Assembly (NCBI RefSeq): GCF_000526515.1
Contig: NZ_JAGF01000001.1
Span: 1,054,001 to 1,118,000, forward strand
Origin: Cellulomonas sp. KRMCY2
GTDB lineage: Bacteria > Actinomycetota > Actinomycetes > Actinomycetales > Cellulomonadaceae
Direction: 5' to 3'
DNA: 64,000 bases
The position numbers and the translations under genes are program-made. Under the pieces are notes generated by a model. It was not told the origin of the DNA. It did not search any database and saw nothing but the letters and a program-made list of their open reading frames with translations. Every line of letters starts with the position of its first letter. The stretch's first letter is position 1. This document shows positions 36,903 to 44,782 of the stretch, in pieces.

Positions 36903-37580
36903 TCAGGTACTGGCGGGATCGTAGCCGTGGTCGAGCCACACGTAGCGCGGAACGGCATCCGCGATCGCGCACATCACCTGGAGCCGCGACGCGACGGCGT
37001 CGAGCCTCGGGGTGCCAGGGTCCCAGCACAGGAGGTCGGTGCCCTCGATGCGGAGCGACAGGTGGGTCGCATCCGGTCGCAGCAGGCGCTCCATCAGGCG
37101 CGGGTGCACGACGTCGTGCGCGAACTTCGCGTCCGGCGCCTCGACCCGCCACACCCGGTTGAAGTCCTCCGACTCGAACTCGATGTCCTGGCCGCCGAAG
37201 GTCTTGGCGAGCTTCGCCCCGATGCCGTCCGGCGTCAGCTCGAGGGTGGGCAGGTAGGCCGGCAGCTGCAGCGCGAGGACGTGGAAGGTCACCGTCGACT
37301 GGTTCTTGCCCGAGCCGGTCGTGTACCGGTAGCAGAAGGAGGCCGCGTTCCGCCCCTGGAAGGGACCGACGACGAGCTCGGAGACCCGCTTCGAGTGCCC
37401 GATGCGGAACGGCTGCCCCTGCCAGCAGCCGATCAGTGACGGGTCCGAGCCGAGGTAGGTCCAGCCGACCTGGGCGGCCCACGCCTTGACCGCCTTGACG
37501 CGCTGGGCACTCATCCACAGCCCCAGCCCGATCAGCACCGGGACGAGCAGGAGCACGACGAGCAGGAAGCCGGCGTCCAT
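36903..37580 (-). CDS. Membrane-anchored protein of unknown function
   Basis: 225 residues. One N-terminal helix (FLLVVLLLVPVLIGLGLWM) is followed by a cytoplasmic domain with GWTYLGSDPSLIGCW, SELVVGPFQGRNAASFCYRY and VHPRLMERLL. It loosely resembles the domains often found next to LemA (DUF3137-like), but I do not recognise it firmly. It sits between pyrE (3-nt gap) and lemA (16-nt gap), so a joint role with LemA at the membrane is plausible. Confidence 0.7.
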   Translation of the reverse strand: MDAGFLLVVLLLVPVLIGLGLWMSAQRVKAVKAWAAQVGWTYLGSDPSLIGCWQGQPFRIGHSKRVSELVVGPFQGRNAASFCYRYTTGSGKNQSTVTFHVLALQLPAYLPTLELTPDGIGAKLAKTFGGQDIEFESEDFNRVWRVEAPDAKFAHDVVHPRLMERLLRPDATHLSLRIEGTDLLCWDPGTPRLDAVASRLQVMCAIADAVPRYVWLDHGYDPAST

Positions 37581-37583
37581 GGG

Positions 37584-38180
37584 TCAGGCGACCGGTCCGA
37601 GACCGAGGTCGGCCAGGTCGAACAGGTAGTGGTACGGCAGGCCCTGCGCCTCGATCCGCTCCCTGGCGCCGGTGCCGCGGTCGACGATCACCGCGACGCC
37701 CACGACGTCGGCGCCGGCCTCGCGCAGCGCCTCGACGGCGGCGAGCACGGACCCGCCGGTCGTCGAGGTGTCCTCGACGGCCACCACGCGACGGCCCGCG
37801 ACGTCGGGGCCCTCGATCCGGCGCTGCATGCCGTGCGCCTTGCCCTCCTTGCGGACGACGAAGGCGTCGAGGTCCTGCCCGCGCGAGGCGGCGGCGTGCA
37901 GCAGCGCCCCGGCGACCGGGTCGGCGCCGAGCGTCAGGCCGCCGACGGCGTCGATCTCGCCGACACCGAGGCCGGCCTCCTCGAGCAGGTCGAGCAGCAC
38001 GTGACCGACCAGCGGCGCAGCCCGGTGGTGCAGGGTGATCCGGCGCAGGTCGACGTAGTAGTCGGCCTCCTTGCCGGAGGCCAGCGTGACGCGCCCGTGC
38101 ACGACGGCGAGCTCGGCGATCAGCGCGCGCAGCTGCTCACGGGGCGTGGGGGCAAGGACGACGGGCTCGGTCGGGGTCAC
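37584..38180 (-). CDS. pyrE: Orotate phosphoribosyltransferase
   Basis: 198 residues from GTG 38180. Motifs include VTLASGKEADYYVDLR, GGLTLGADPVA, VVRKEGKAHG and the PRPP-binding loop VVAVEDTSTTGGS. It converts orotate and PRPP to OMP in pyrimidine synthesis. The start was preferred to GTG 38204 because TAGCGT at 38194-38189 lies 8 nt upstream as a leaderless -10 box. It leads the operon with the DUF and lemA genes. Confidence 0.95.
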   Translation of the reverse strand: MTPTEPVVLAPTPREQLRALIAELAVVHGRVTLASGKEADYYVDLRRITLHHRAAPLVGHVLLDLLEEAGLGVGEIDAVGGLTLGADPVAGALLHAAASRGQDLDAFVVRKEGKAHGMQRRIEGPDVAGRRVVAVEDTSTTGGSVLAAVEALREAGADVVGVAVIVDRGTGARERIEAQGLPYHYLFDLADLGLGPVA

Positions 38181-38242
38181 GGCCCACAACGCTACTGCCC
38201 CCACGCCCCCACCCCGCCAGACCCGCCCACCGGTGGGACGGG

Positions 38243-38293
38243 CCGACCTGTCGGACGGGCCGACCTGTCGGACGGGCTCACCTGTCGGACGGG
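38243..38293. repeat. Three 17-bp tandem repeats between the SDR and pyrE genes
   Basis: CCGACCTGTCGGACGGG occurs at 38243-38259 and 38260-38276, with a variant (CTCACC start) at 38277-38293. Partial copies flank it on both sides. Each unit holds the small hairpin CCGACCTGTCGG. It lies upstream of the pyrE promoter and just 3' of the SDR stop. Confidence 0.85.
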
Positions 38294-38305
38294 CCGAGGG
38301 AGGTG

Positions 38306-39109
38306 TCAGACGGAGGGGTCGGGCTCAGCCGGCGATGTCGACGGGTCGCGGGGACGTCGGTCGCCCGCGGACAGGGCGCGGATCGCGGCGCGGGGCAGGA
38401 TCCGGGCGACCTCGGCGACGAGCCCGTAGCGCAGGCTGGGGGTGGAGATGACGGCGCCGCGGCGGACGTCGGCGAGCGCGGCCGTCACGACGCTGTCGGC
38501 GTTGAGCCAGGCCAGCTCCGGGTAGGTGTCGCGCTCGAGCCCGGCCCGCTCGTGGAACTCGGTGTGCACCAGCCCGGGGCACAGGGCCGTCGCCGTGACC
38601 CCCGTGCCGCGTAGCTCGACGGCGAGGCCCTCGGTGAAGACGCGCACCCAGGCCTTGTCCGCCGAGTAGGTGCCCATCGCCGACAGGGCCGCCATCGACG
38701 ACACGTTGAGGATCGCACCGCGGCCCCGCTCGACCATCGAGACGGCGGCGGCGTGCGAGAGCACCATGACGGCCCGCACCATGACGTCCAGGCCGTTCTC
38801 GTGCGCGGCGAGGTCACCGCCGACGAAGGGCTGGCCCAGGCCGAAGCCCGCGTTGTTGACCAGCAGGCCCACCGGCCGGTCGGACTGGCGGAGCCGCTCG
38901 GCGACGCGCTCGACCTGTGCGCGGTCGGCGAGGTCGGCGGGGAGCACCTCCGCCCGGATCCCTGCGGCGGCGCGGAGCTGCCCGGCGAGCCGCTCGAGCC
39001 GCTCCTCGTTGCGAGCCACCAGGACGACGTCGTGCCGTGCGGTGGCGAGCTGCCAGGCGAACTCGAGGCCGAGCCCGGCGCTCGCCCCTGTGATCAGTGC
39101 CGTAGCCAT
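38306..39109 (-). CDS. Short-chain dehydrogenase/reductase
   Basis: 267 residues. Classical SDR: TGASAGLGLEFA cofactor loop, NNAGFG, catalytic Ser in NVSSMAA and the YSADK pair Tyr/Lys. The C-terminal ~40 residues (VARILPRAAIRALSAG) resemble those of the DltE/YqjQ-like group acting on lipid or acyl substrates. The substrate is unknown. TAGGGT at 39121-39116 lies 6 nt before ATG 39109, a leaderless start; it faces xthA across a 103-nt divergent gap. Confidence 0.88.
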   Translation of the reverse strand: MATALITGASAGLGLEFAWQLATARHDVVLVARNEERLERLAGQLRAAAGIRAEVLPADLADRAQVERVAERLRQSDRPVGLLVNNAGFGLGQPFVGGDLAAHENGLDVMVRAVMVLSHAAAVSMVERGRGAILNVSSMAALSAMGTYSADKAWVRVFTEGLAVELRGTGVTATALCPGLVHTEFHERAGLERDTYPELAWLNADSVVTAALADVRRGAVISTPSLRYGLVAEVARILPRAAIRALSAGDRRPRDPSTSPAEPDPSV

Positions 39110-39115
39110 GACGCC

Positions 39116-39205
39116 ACCCTACGTGCCGCGCGCGGGCAGACACGGACGTTCCGGCCTGCTCCGCCGATGACGGACTGCAGCGGCGTCGGGGGCTCCGGGT
39201 AGCGT
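39116..39205. promoter_or_regulatory. Divergent leaderless promoters for the SDR gene and xthA
   Basis: On the minus strand TAGGGT (39121-39116) lies 6 nt before the SDR ATG; on the plus strand TAGCGT (39200-39205) lies 7 nt before the xthA ATG. No Shine-Dalgarno sequence is visible for either gene. Both fit a -10 box feeding a transcript that begins at the start codon. Confidence 0.55.
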
Positions 39206-39212
39206 TCCTGTC

Positions 39213-40034
39213 ATGCGGATCGCGACGTGGAACATCAACTCGGTCCGGGCACGCGCGGACCGCGCAGTCGCCTGGCTCGAGCGCACCGGGACGGACGTGC
39301 TCGCGCTGCAGGAGACCAAGTGCGCCGACGCGCAGTTCCCGTACTCGGTCTTCGAAGCAGCCGGTTACGAGGTCGCCCATGTCGGGCTGAGCCAGTGGAA
39401 CGGCGTCGCGATCGTCTCGCGGGTCGGCCTGGCGGACGTCGAGGTGGGCTTCCCGGAGCAGCCGGAGTTCGGCGCCGAGACACCCGTCGTCGAGGCACGT
39501 GCCCTGGGTGCGACGTGCGGCGGCGTCCGGGTGTGGAGCCTGTACGTGCCGCACGGGCGTTCGCCGGACAACCCGCACTACACGTACAAGCTCGCCTGGC
39601 TCGAGCAGCTCAGGCGGGCCGCCGCGGGCTGGATCGACCCCGTGACGGGTGACCCGTCGGCGCAGATCGCCCTGGTCGGGGACTGGAACGTGATCCCGCT
39701 GGACAGCGACGTCTGGGACGTCACGCAGTTCGAGGGGCAGACGCACGTCACGCCGGCCGAGCGCGCCGCCTTCTTCGCCTTCGCCGACGTCGGCTACACG
39801 GAGGTGTCCCGGGTTCACCTGCCCCAGGAGGGCAGGTACACCTACTGGGACTACCAGCAGCTCGCCTTCCCCAAGAACAAGGGCCTGCGGATCGACTTCG
39901 CGTACACGTCGCCGGCCCTGACCGCGCGGGTCGCGAGCGTGTCGATCGATCGCGAGGAGCGCAAGGGCAAGGGCGCGTCCGACCACGTGCCCGTCGTGGT
40001 CGACCTCGCCGACGACCCGGCGACCGTCGTCTGA
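39213..40034 (+). CDS. xthA: Exodeoxyribonuclease III
   Basis: 273 residues from ATG 39213. It is an EEP-fold nuclease: RIATWNINSVRAR, LQETKC (metal Glu), YVPHGR, VGDWNVIP (Asp-Trp-Asn), RIDFAY and the final GASDHVPVVVDL with catalytic Asp-His. It cuts 5' of abasic sites and removes 3' blocks in base excision repair. It appears to be transcribed alone from the leaderless promoter at 39200-39205. Confidence 0.95.
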   Translation: MRIATWNINSVRARADRAVAWLERTGTDVLALQETKCADAQFPYSVFEAAGYEVAHVGLSQWNGVAIVSRVGLADVEVGFPEQPEFGAETPVVEARALGATCGGVRVWSLYVPHGRSPDNPHYTYKLAWLEQLRRAAAGWIDPVTGDPSAQIALVGDWNVIPLDSDVWDVTQFEGQTHVTPAERAAFFAFADVGYTEVSRVHLPQEGRYTYWDYQQLAFPKNKGLRIDFAYTSPALTARVASVSIDREERKGKGASDHVPVVVDLADDPATVV

Positions 40035-40112
40035 TCGCATGCGGCCGACGCACGCGGTCAGGACTCCCGGATTCACCCACACGCCTGGGCTCCCGGACGC
40101 TAGGTTTCGGCC

Positions 40113-40832
40113 ATGAGCACTCCCCCGACCTGGGCGCGACCGGAGCCCGTGCGGCCTGGCCTCCCTGGTGACGTGGGCTTCGTGCCGGATGAGCCGGCGC
40201 CGGGCGACCCGTACGGCACCGTCCCGCGGTCCGGCCGGGGCGACCCGTACGCGGCGCCGCAGGCTCCCTCGGCCGCACCGGGCCCCGCCGTCCCGCGCTC
40301 CCCGTCGGGCTATCTGGCACTGACCTACCCCGCCGGCGGGTACCTCCCGCAGGAGGAGCCCGTCGGCTACGCCTTCGCCCCGCCGCCAGCGGCGTACGGG
40401 TACGACCCCGCGTACCTGCACGCCCCCGACCAGCCGGTCGCCTACGGCCCGCCGGCAACGGCGTATGGCTACCCCGACCAGCCGGTCGCCCACGGCTACC
40501 CCCAGGCGCCGGCCTACGGGTACGGCCCACCGCCCGCCTACGGATACCCCTCGCCGGCGGGGTACGGGCCCGTCTGGGGTGCTGCACCGCCGGCCACCGA
40601 CGGCATGGCGATCGCCTCCCTGGCGACGGCGCTGGGCGGACTGCTCATCTTCATGGGTCTGCCGGGCATCGTGGCGGTCGGCCTCGGCGTGGCCGCGCTC
40701 CGCAGGATCGCCCGCACGGGGACGCAGGGGCGCGGGCTGGCGATCGCCGGCATCGTCGTCGGGGGCCTCTCGACGCTCTTCCTCGCGCTGATGGTGTTCG
40801 CCATCCTGATGGACCCGGAGATGGGCTTCTGA
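40113..40832 (+). CDS. DUF4190 membrane protein with Pro/Tyr/Gly-rich head
   Basis: 239 residues. Residues 1-165 are a low-complexity region rich in Pro, Gly, Ala and Tyr (many YGY and AYG). The C-terminal ~75 residues are the DUF4190 domain with two helices: GMAIASLATALGGLLIF, then GRGLAIAGIVVGGLSTLF. The tail is probably cytoplasmic and may act in protein contacts near the envelope. TAGGTT at 40101-40106 lies 6 nt before the ATG (leaderless). The stop overlaps the next start as TGATG. Confidence 0.82.
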   Translation: MSTPPTWARPEPVRPGLPGDVGFVPDEPAPGDPYGTVPRSGRGDPYAAPQAPSAAPGPAVPRSPSGYLALTYPAGGYLPQEEPVGYAFAPPPAAYGYDPAYLHAPDQPVAYGPPATAYGYPDQPVAHGYPQAPAYGYGPPPAYGYPSPAGYGPVWGAAPPATDGMAIASLATALGGLLIFMGLPGIVAVGLGVAALRRIARTGTQGRGLAIAGIVVGGLSTLFLALMVFAILMDPEMGF

Positions 40833-41497
40833 TGAGCGCACCTCCCGGCCCTCCCGGTCCTCCCGGTCCCTACGAGCGTCCGGGCCCGCAGGGCTACCCC
40901 CGGGGCTACCCCCAGGCGCCGGGACCGCAGCAGGGCTACTACCCGCAGCAGGCGTACTACGCCCCGGGCTGGCAGGCCCCGGTGCCACCGCCCGCTCCGC
41001 CCGGGCAGCGCGTGCCGCGGCGCACCAGGACCGTCCTGGCCGTGGTCGGGGGCGTGCTGGTGCTCGGCCTGGTCGCCGGCCTCGTCACCGCAGGGCGCTA
41101 CTACCTGGGCATCCGGCCGCTCGGCGACGTCGACGGGGCCCGGTCCGCGACCGCCCGCCAGCTCGCGCCGGGGCACTGCGTCGACCCGCTGCCGGCCGAC
41201 GGCGCGGTCGTCCGCGTCACCGTGGTGCCGTGCGACGAGCCGCACGAGGCCGAGGTGGTCGGCGTGCTGGCCCTGCGCGGGGCCGACTGGCCGGGTCAGG
41301 ACGAGGTCGACGAGCTGGTCACCGCGTACTGCGAGATGGACACCGTCCAGCGCGAGGCCGGTTTCCAGGCCGTCGTCTGGTCACCGAGCGCGGCCGGCTG
41401 GGGCCAGGGCGACCGGCGCGGGCTGTGCCTGGCATGGCTCGACGGCGGTGGCGCGACCGGTTCGTTCACGTCCGGCGACGACGTCACGGTTCCCTGA
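40832..41497 (+). CDS. Membrane protein with septum-formation-like (Septum_form) domain
   Basis: 221 residues. A Pro/Gly/Tyr-rich cytoplasmic head (~62 residues) and one transmembrane helix (TVLAVVGGVLVLGLVAGLVT) precede an extracellular domain with paired cysteines: LAPGHCVDPL, VVPCDEPHEAEVVG, YCEMD and GLCLAWLD. The pattern of C, PCxxxHxxE and C is that of the Septum_form family. It is co-translated with the DUF4190 gene. A related lipoprotein lies at 53299-53793. Confidence 0.82.
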   Translation: MSAPPGPPGPPGPYERPGPQGYPRGYPQAPGPQQGYYPQQAYYAPGWQAPVPPPAPPGQRVPRRTRTVLAVVGGVLVLGLVAGLVTAGRYYLGIRPLGDVDGARSATARQLAPGHCVDPLPADGAVVRVTVVPCDEPHEAEVVGVLALRGADWPGQDEVDELVTAYCEMDTVQREAGFQAVVWSPSAAGWGQGDRRGLCLAWLDGGGATGSFTSGDDVTVP

Positions 41498-41512
41498 CCG
41501 GCTCAGACCGGC

Positions 41513-44038
41513 TCAGCCTCGGCGCACCTCCGTCGTCAGCTCGGTGGAGTCCGCGTGCCGTCCGACGACGACGCCGAAGACGCCCGGCTCGGTCACCCAC
41601 CCACCGGCCGGCTCGTCCCAGTGCTCGAAGGCCCGACGCCGCAGCGTGACCTCGGCGGTGACCGACGACCCGGCGTCGGCCGCCACGACGGCGGAGCCGG
41701 CGAGCCAGCGGACCGGACGCTCGACATCGGAGAGCGGCCGGGTCAGGTAGACCTGGACGACCTGCCGTCCGGTGCGTGCGCCGGTGTTCGTCAGGTCGAC
41801 CCGGACCGTGAGCGGGCCGGTGCTGCCGTGGTCCTGCGCACCCGCGTCGACCCGGACGGCGTCGTAGGACCAGGTCGTGTACCCGGTCCCCGAGCCGAAC
41901 GGGTACGCCGGAGTGGCTCCGGCGCGCTGCCAGGCGCGGTACCCGATGTGGATGCCCTCGTCGTAGCGGACAGTGCCGTCGACCGGCGTGGTGTCCAGGA
42001 CGGGCACGTCCTGGGCGCGGGCCGGCCACGTGGTGGGCAGCCGTCCGCCGGGCTCGGCCGCACCGGTCAGGACGTCGGCGAGCGCGTGGCCGTACTCCTG
42101 GCCGCCGAACCAGGTGATCAGCAGGGCTGCGACGTCGTCGTGCCACGGCATGACGACCGGCGAACCGGAGTTGACCACCACGACGGTGCGGGGGTTGGCG
42201 GCGACGACGGCGCGCACGAGCGCGTCCTGGTGCCCCGGCAGGTCGAGCGACGTGCGGTCGAAGCCCTCGGACTCGACCTTCTCGTTGGTGCCGACGACGA
42301 CGACGGCGACGTCAGCGGCCGCGGCGACGGCTGCGGCTTCGGCGATGAGGGCCTCGGCGGACTCGGCGACGGGTCGCCAGCCTGCCGTGAAGCCGAGCAC
42401 ACCCGGCATCGAGGACCCGTCCGGCATCGAGGGGATCGCGACCATGCGGTGGTCGAAACGCAGCCGGTGGGTGCGTCCCGCCTCGACGTCGAGCCGGACG
42501 GTCGAGCTCGGCGGTGCCATCAGGGCGGCACCGAGCTCGACGTCGTCGTGGCCGGCGGTCGCGTCGAGCACGGTGACGCCGTCGAGCTCGAGGACCGTCC
42601 GGCCGAGCACCTCGAACCCGAGCTCGATCGGCCCGGTCTCGGTCGGGGTCCAGTCGGTGACGAGCTCGAAGGCGACGACACCCGTCGGGGCGTCGCCGAG
42701 CCACATCAGGTCGGTCGCACGGCGAGCCTCCTCGAGCACGACGGTGCCGGCCGCATCGATGAAGCGGATGCGGACACCCTGCTCGCCGGTGTCCGGGTGC
42801 CGCACGGTGTCGAGGTCGAACGGCAGGACGCCGTCCTGCACCAAAGCGCCGATCGCGTGCGTGATCGTCGCGCCCGGCAGGGCCGCCCGCAGCCCGGCCA
42901 GGGGCGAGACCGTCGCCTGCGGCACGACAGTGGCGCTGCCGCCGCCCTGGGTGCGCGGCCGCTGGGCGCTCTGACCGAGCACGGCGATCCGCACCGGGGT
43001 GCCCGGCTCGCGCGGTGGCGCCAGTGGCAGGACGCCGTCGTTGCGCACGAGCACGATCGCCCGCACCTCGGCCTCCCGCGCCAGCGCGATGTCCGCCGCG
43101 TCGGTCGGACCGCCGGACGGCAGCAGCGGTGCCGCAGGCGTGACGTCGTCGAGCGCGCCGACCCGCGCTGCGAGCCGCAGCAGCCGGCGCACCTTGTCGT
43201 CGAGCACCTCGACCGGGATCTCGCCGGCCTCGACGGCCGCGACCAGCGCGGCTCCCCACGGTCCGTCCGGCCCCGGCATCACGAGGTCCTGCGCAGCCGC
43301 CGCCGATGCGAGGGTGCGCACGGCGGTCCAGTCCGAGATGACGACCCCGTCGAAGCCCCACTCACCCTTGAGCGGCTCGGCGAGCAGCGTGTTCTCGGTC
43401 ATCGTCACGCCGCGGACGGCGTTGTAGGCGGACATGATCGTCCAGGCGCCGCCGTCGACGACTGTCCGCTCGAACGGTGCGAGGTAGAGCTCGCGCAGGG
43501 CACGGTCGGACAGCTCGACCGACGCCGTGAACCGGTCGGTCTCGAAGTCGTTCGCGACGTAGTGCTTGGGGCACGCACCGACGCCGTGGTCCTGCAGGCC
43601 CCGGACGAAGGCCTCGGCGATGTCCGCCGTGAGCAGGGGGTCCTCGGAGTAGGCCTCGAAGTGGCGGCCCGCGAGCGGGCTGCGGTGCAGGTTGATCGTC
43701 GGGCCGAGCACGACGTCGACGCCCTTGCGACGTGCCTCGTGCGCCATCGCCACGCCGTACCGGTAGGCGATCTCGGGATCCCAGGTCGCACCGAGAGCTG
43801 TCGCGCTCGGCAGGTTGAGCGACGGCTCCCGCTCGTCCCACCGCGCACCGCGCACGCCGGACGGCCCGTCGGACACGACCATCACGCGCAGGCCCGCGTC
43901 CGGCTCGGCGTGCAGCGCCCAGAAGTCGGCGCCCGTCAGCAGCCGGACCTTCTGCTCGGTGGTCAGCGCGGCGAGGCGCTCCTTCACCTGCTCCTCGACG
44001 TCGTGGTGGGTCAGAGTTCTCCGTGGGGTGCGCGCCAT
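41513..44038 (-). CDS. Glycoside hydrolase family 3 (beta-glucosidase type)
   Basis: 841 residues, no signal peptide, so intracellular. The N-terminal barrel has DGPSGVRG, GPTINLHRSPLAGRHFE, KHYVAND and the nucleophile Asp236 in GVVISDW. A PA14-like insertion lies at roughly 395-535 inside the C-terminal domain, followed by ADVAVVVVGTNEKVESEGFDR and a fibronectin-like domain. This order (GH3 N, GH3 C with PA14, Fn3) is typical of beta-glucosidases acting on oligosaccharides. It follows a TetR gene on the same strand and probably belongs to the GH65 locus. It is convergent with the septum-formation-like gene (15-nt gap). Confidence 0.92.
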   Translation of the reverse strand: MARTPRRTLTHHDVEEQVKERLAALTTEQKVRLLTGADFWALHAEPDAGLRVMVVSDGPSGVRGARWDEREPSLNLPSATALGATWDPEIAYRYGVAMAHEARRKGVDVVLGPTINLHRSPLAGRHFEAYSEDPLLTADIAEAFVRGLQDHGVGACPKHYVANDFETDRFTASVELSDRALRELYLAPFERTVVDGGAWTIMSAYNAVRGVTMTENTLLAEPLKGEWGFDGVVISDWTAVRTLASAAAAQDLVMPGPDGPWGAALVAAVEAGEIPVEVLDDKVRRLLRLAARVGALDDVTPAAPLLPSGGPTDAADIALAREAEVRAIVLVRNDGVLPLAPPREPGTPVRIAVLGQSAQRPRTQGGGSATVVPQATVSPLAGLRAALPGATITHAIGALVQDGVLPFDLDTVRHPDTGEQGVRIRFIDAAGTVVLEEARRATDLMWLGDAPTGVVAFELVTDWTPTETGPIELGFEVLGRTVLELDGVTVLDATAGHDDVELGAALMAPPSSTVRLDVEAGRTHRLRFDHRMVAIPSMPDGSSMPGVLGFTAGWRPVAESAEALIAEAAAVAAAADVAVVVVGTNEKVESEGFDRTSLDLPGHQDALVRAVVAANPRTVVVVNSGSPVVMPWHDDVAALLITWFGGQEYGHALADVLTGAAEPGGRLPTTWPARAQDVPVLDTTPVDGTVRYDEGIHIGYRAWQRAGATPAYPFGSGTGYTTWSYDAVRVDAGAQDHGSTGPLTVRVDLTNTGARTGRQVVQVYLTRPLSDVERPVRWLAGSAVVAADAGSSVTAEVTLRRRAFEHWDEPAGGWVTEPGVFGVVVGRHADSTELTTEVRRG

Positions 44039-44077
44039 CGTCGGTCCGTCCGTGCTCGAGGTGGAATCCCTACCGCA

Positions 44078-44102
44078 CGGTCAGTATTACAGGCACTATC
44101 CG
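44078..44102 (-). promoter_or_regulatory. Promoter with possible TetR operator upstream of the GH3 gene
   Basis: CGGTCAGT (44078-44085) and ACTATCCG (44095-44102) form an imperfect inverted repeat (6 of 8 pairs) around a 9-nt spacer. On the minus strand the segment includes TAATACT, a good -10 box. The only regulator gene nearby is the TetR gene ending at 44158. Binding is inferred. Confidence 0.4.
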
Positions 44103-44157
44103 GTCCAGGTGACCGGTTCCGGCAGCGATCCGCGCGTGTGCGCGACGCGCTCGGGCG

Positions 44158-44775
44158 TCACAGCTCACACGTCAGCAGCCGACCCAGGTGGTCGCGGAGG
44201 ACCACCACCATGTCGACGGCCGACCGGTCGAGCAGCCACTGCACCTGGAGACCGTCCATCAGCGCGGCCAGCGCGGTCGCCGCGACCGCCGGGTCGACGT
44301 CCGATCGCAGGATGCCGTCGGCCCTCGCCTGCACGAGGACCTGCTCGAACTGACGCCTGGTGGTCTCGTACCTGCGGACGCACCACGCGTGGGCAGGGTG
44401 CAGGGGGTCCGTCGCCTCGGCGGACAGGCTCGCGTGCAGCTCGACCAAGGCCGGGACCTCGACGTTGTGCTCGACCAGGGCGACCATGCCCCGCAGCTGG
44501 TCGAGCCCCGACCCGGCGCTGGCCAGGTAGCGCGCGCTGTCGAGCTCGTCCCGCTGGGCGAGCACCGCGGACAGCAGGACGGCCTTGCTCGGGAAGTGGT
44601 GCAGCAGACCCGGGTGCGAGATGCCGCACCGCGCCGCGAGCTCGCGCAGGGACGCCGCGCGGTAGCCCACCTCGGCGAACAGACGCACCGCCTCGTCGAG
44701 GATCTGTCGACGGGTGGCACGGCCGCGGGCGTACCCGCGCAGCTCCGCACCGCCCGCTCGGGGGCCCGACGTCAT
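44158..44775 (-). CDS. TetR/AcrR family transcriptional regulator
   Basis: 205 residues. The HTH is clear near residues 20-66: RRQILDEAVRLFAEVGYRA, then SLRELAARCGISHPGLLHHF and PSKAVLL. The C-terminal domain is a TetR ligand domain. It starts 7 nt after the GH65 stop and precedes the GH3 gene, so it is likely the local regulator of sugar use, sensing a sugar or sugar phosphate (inference; TetR sugar regulators are less common than LacI). Confidence 0.88.
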   Translation of the reverse strand: MTSGPRAGGAELRGYARGRATRRQILDEAVRLFAEVGYRAASLRELAARCGISHPGLLHHFPSKAVLLSAVLAQRDELDSARYLASAGSGLDQLRGMVALVEHNVEVPALVELHASLSAEATDPLHPAHAWCVRRYETTRRQFEQVLVQARADGILRSDVDPAVAATALAALMDGLQVQWLLDRSAVDMVVVLRDHLGRLLTCEL

Positions 44776-44782
44776 CCCGGCG

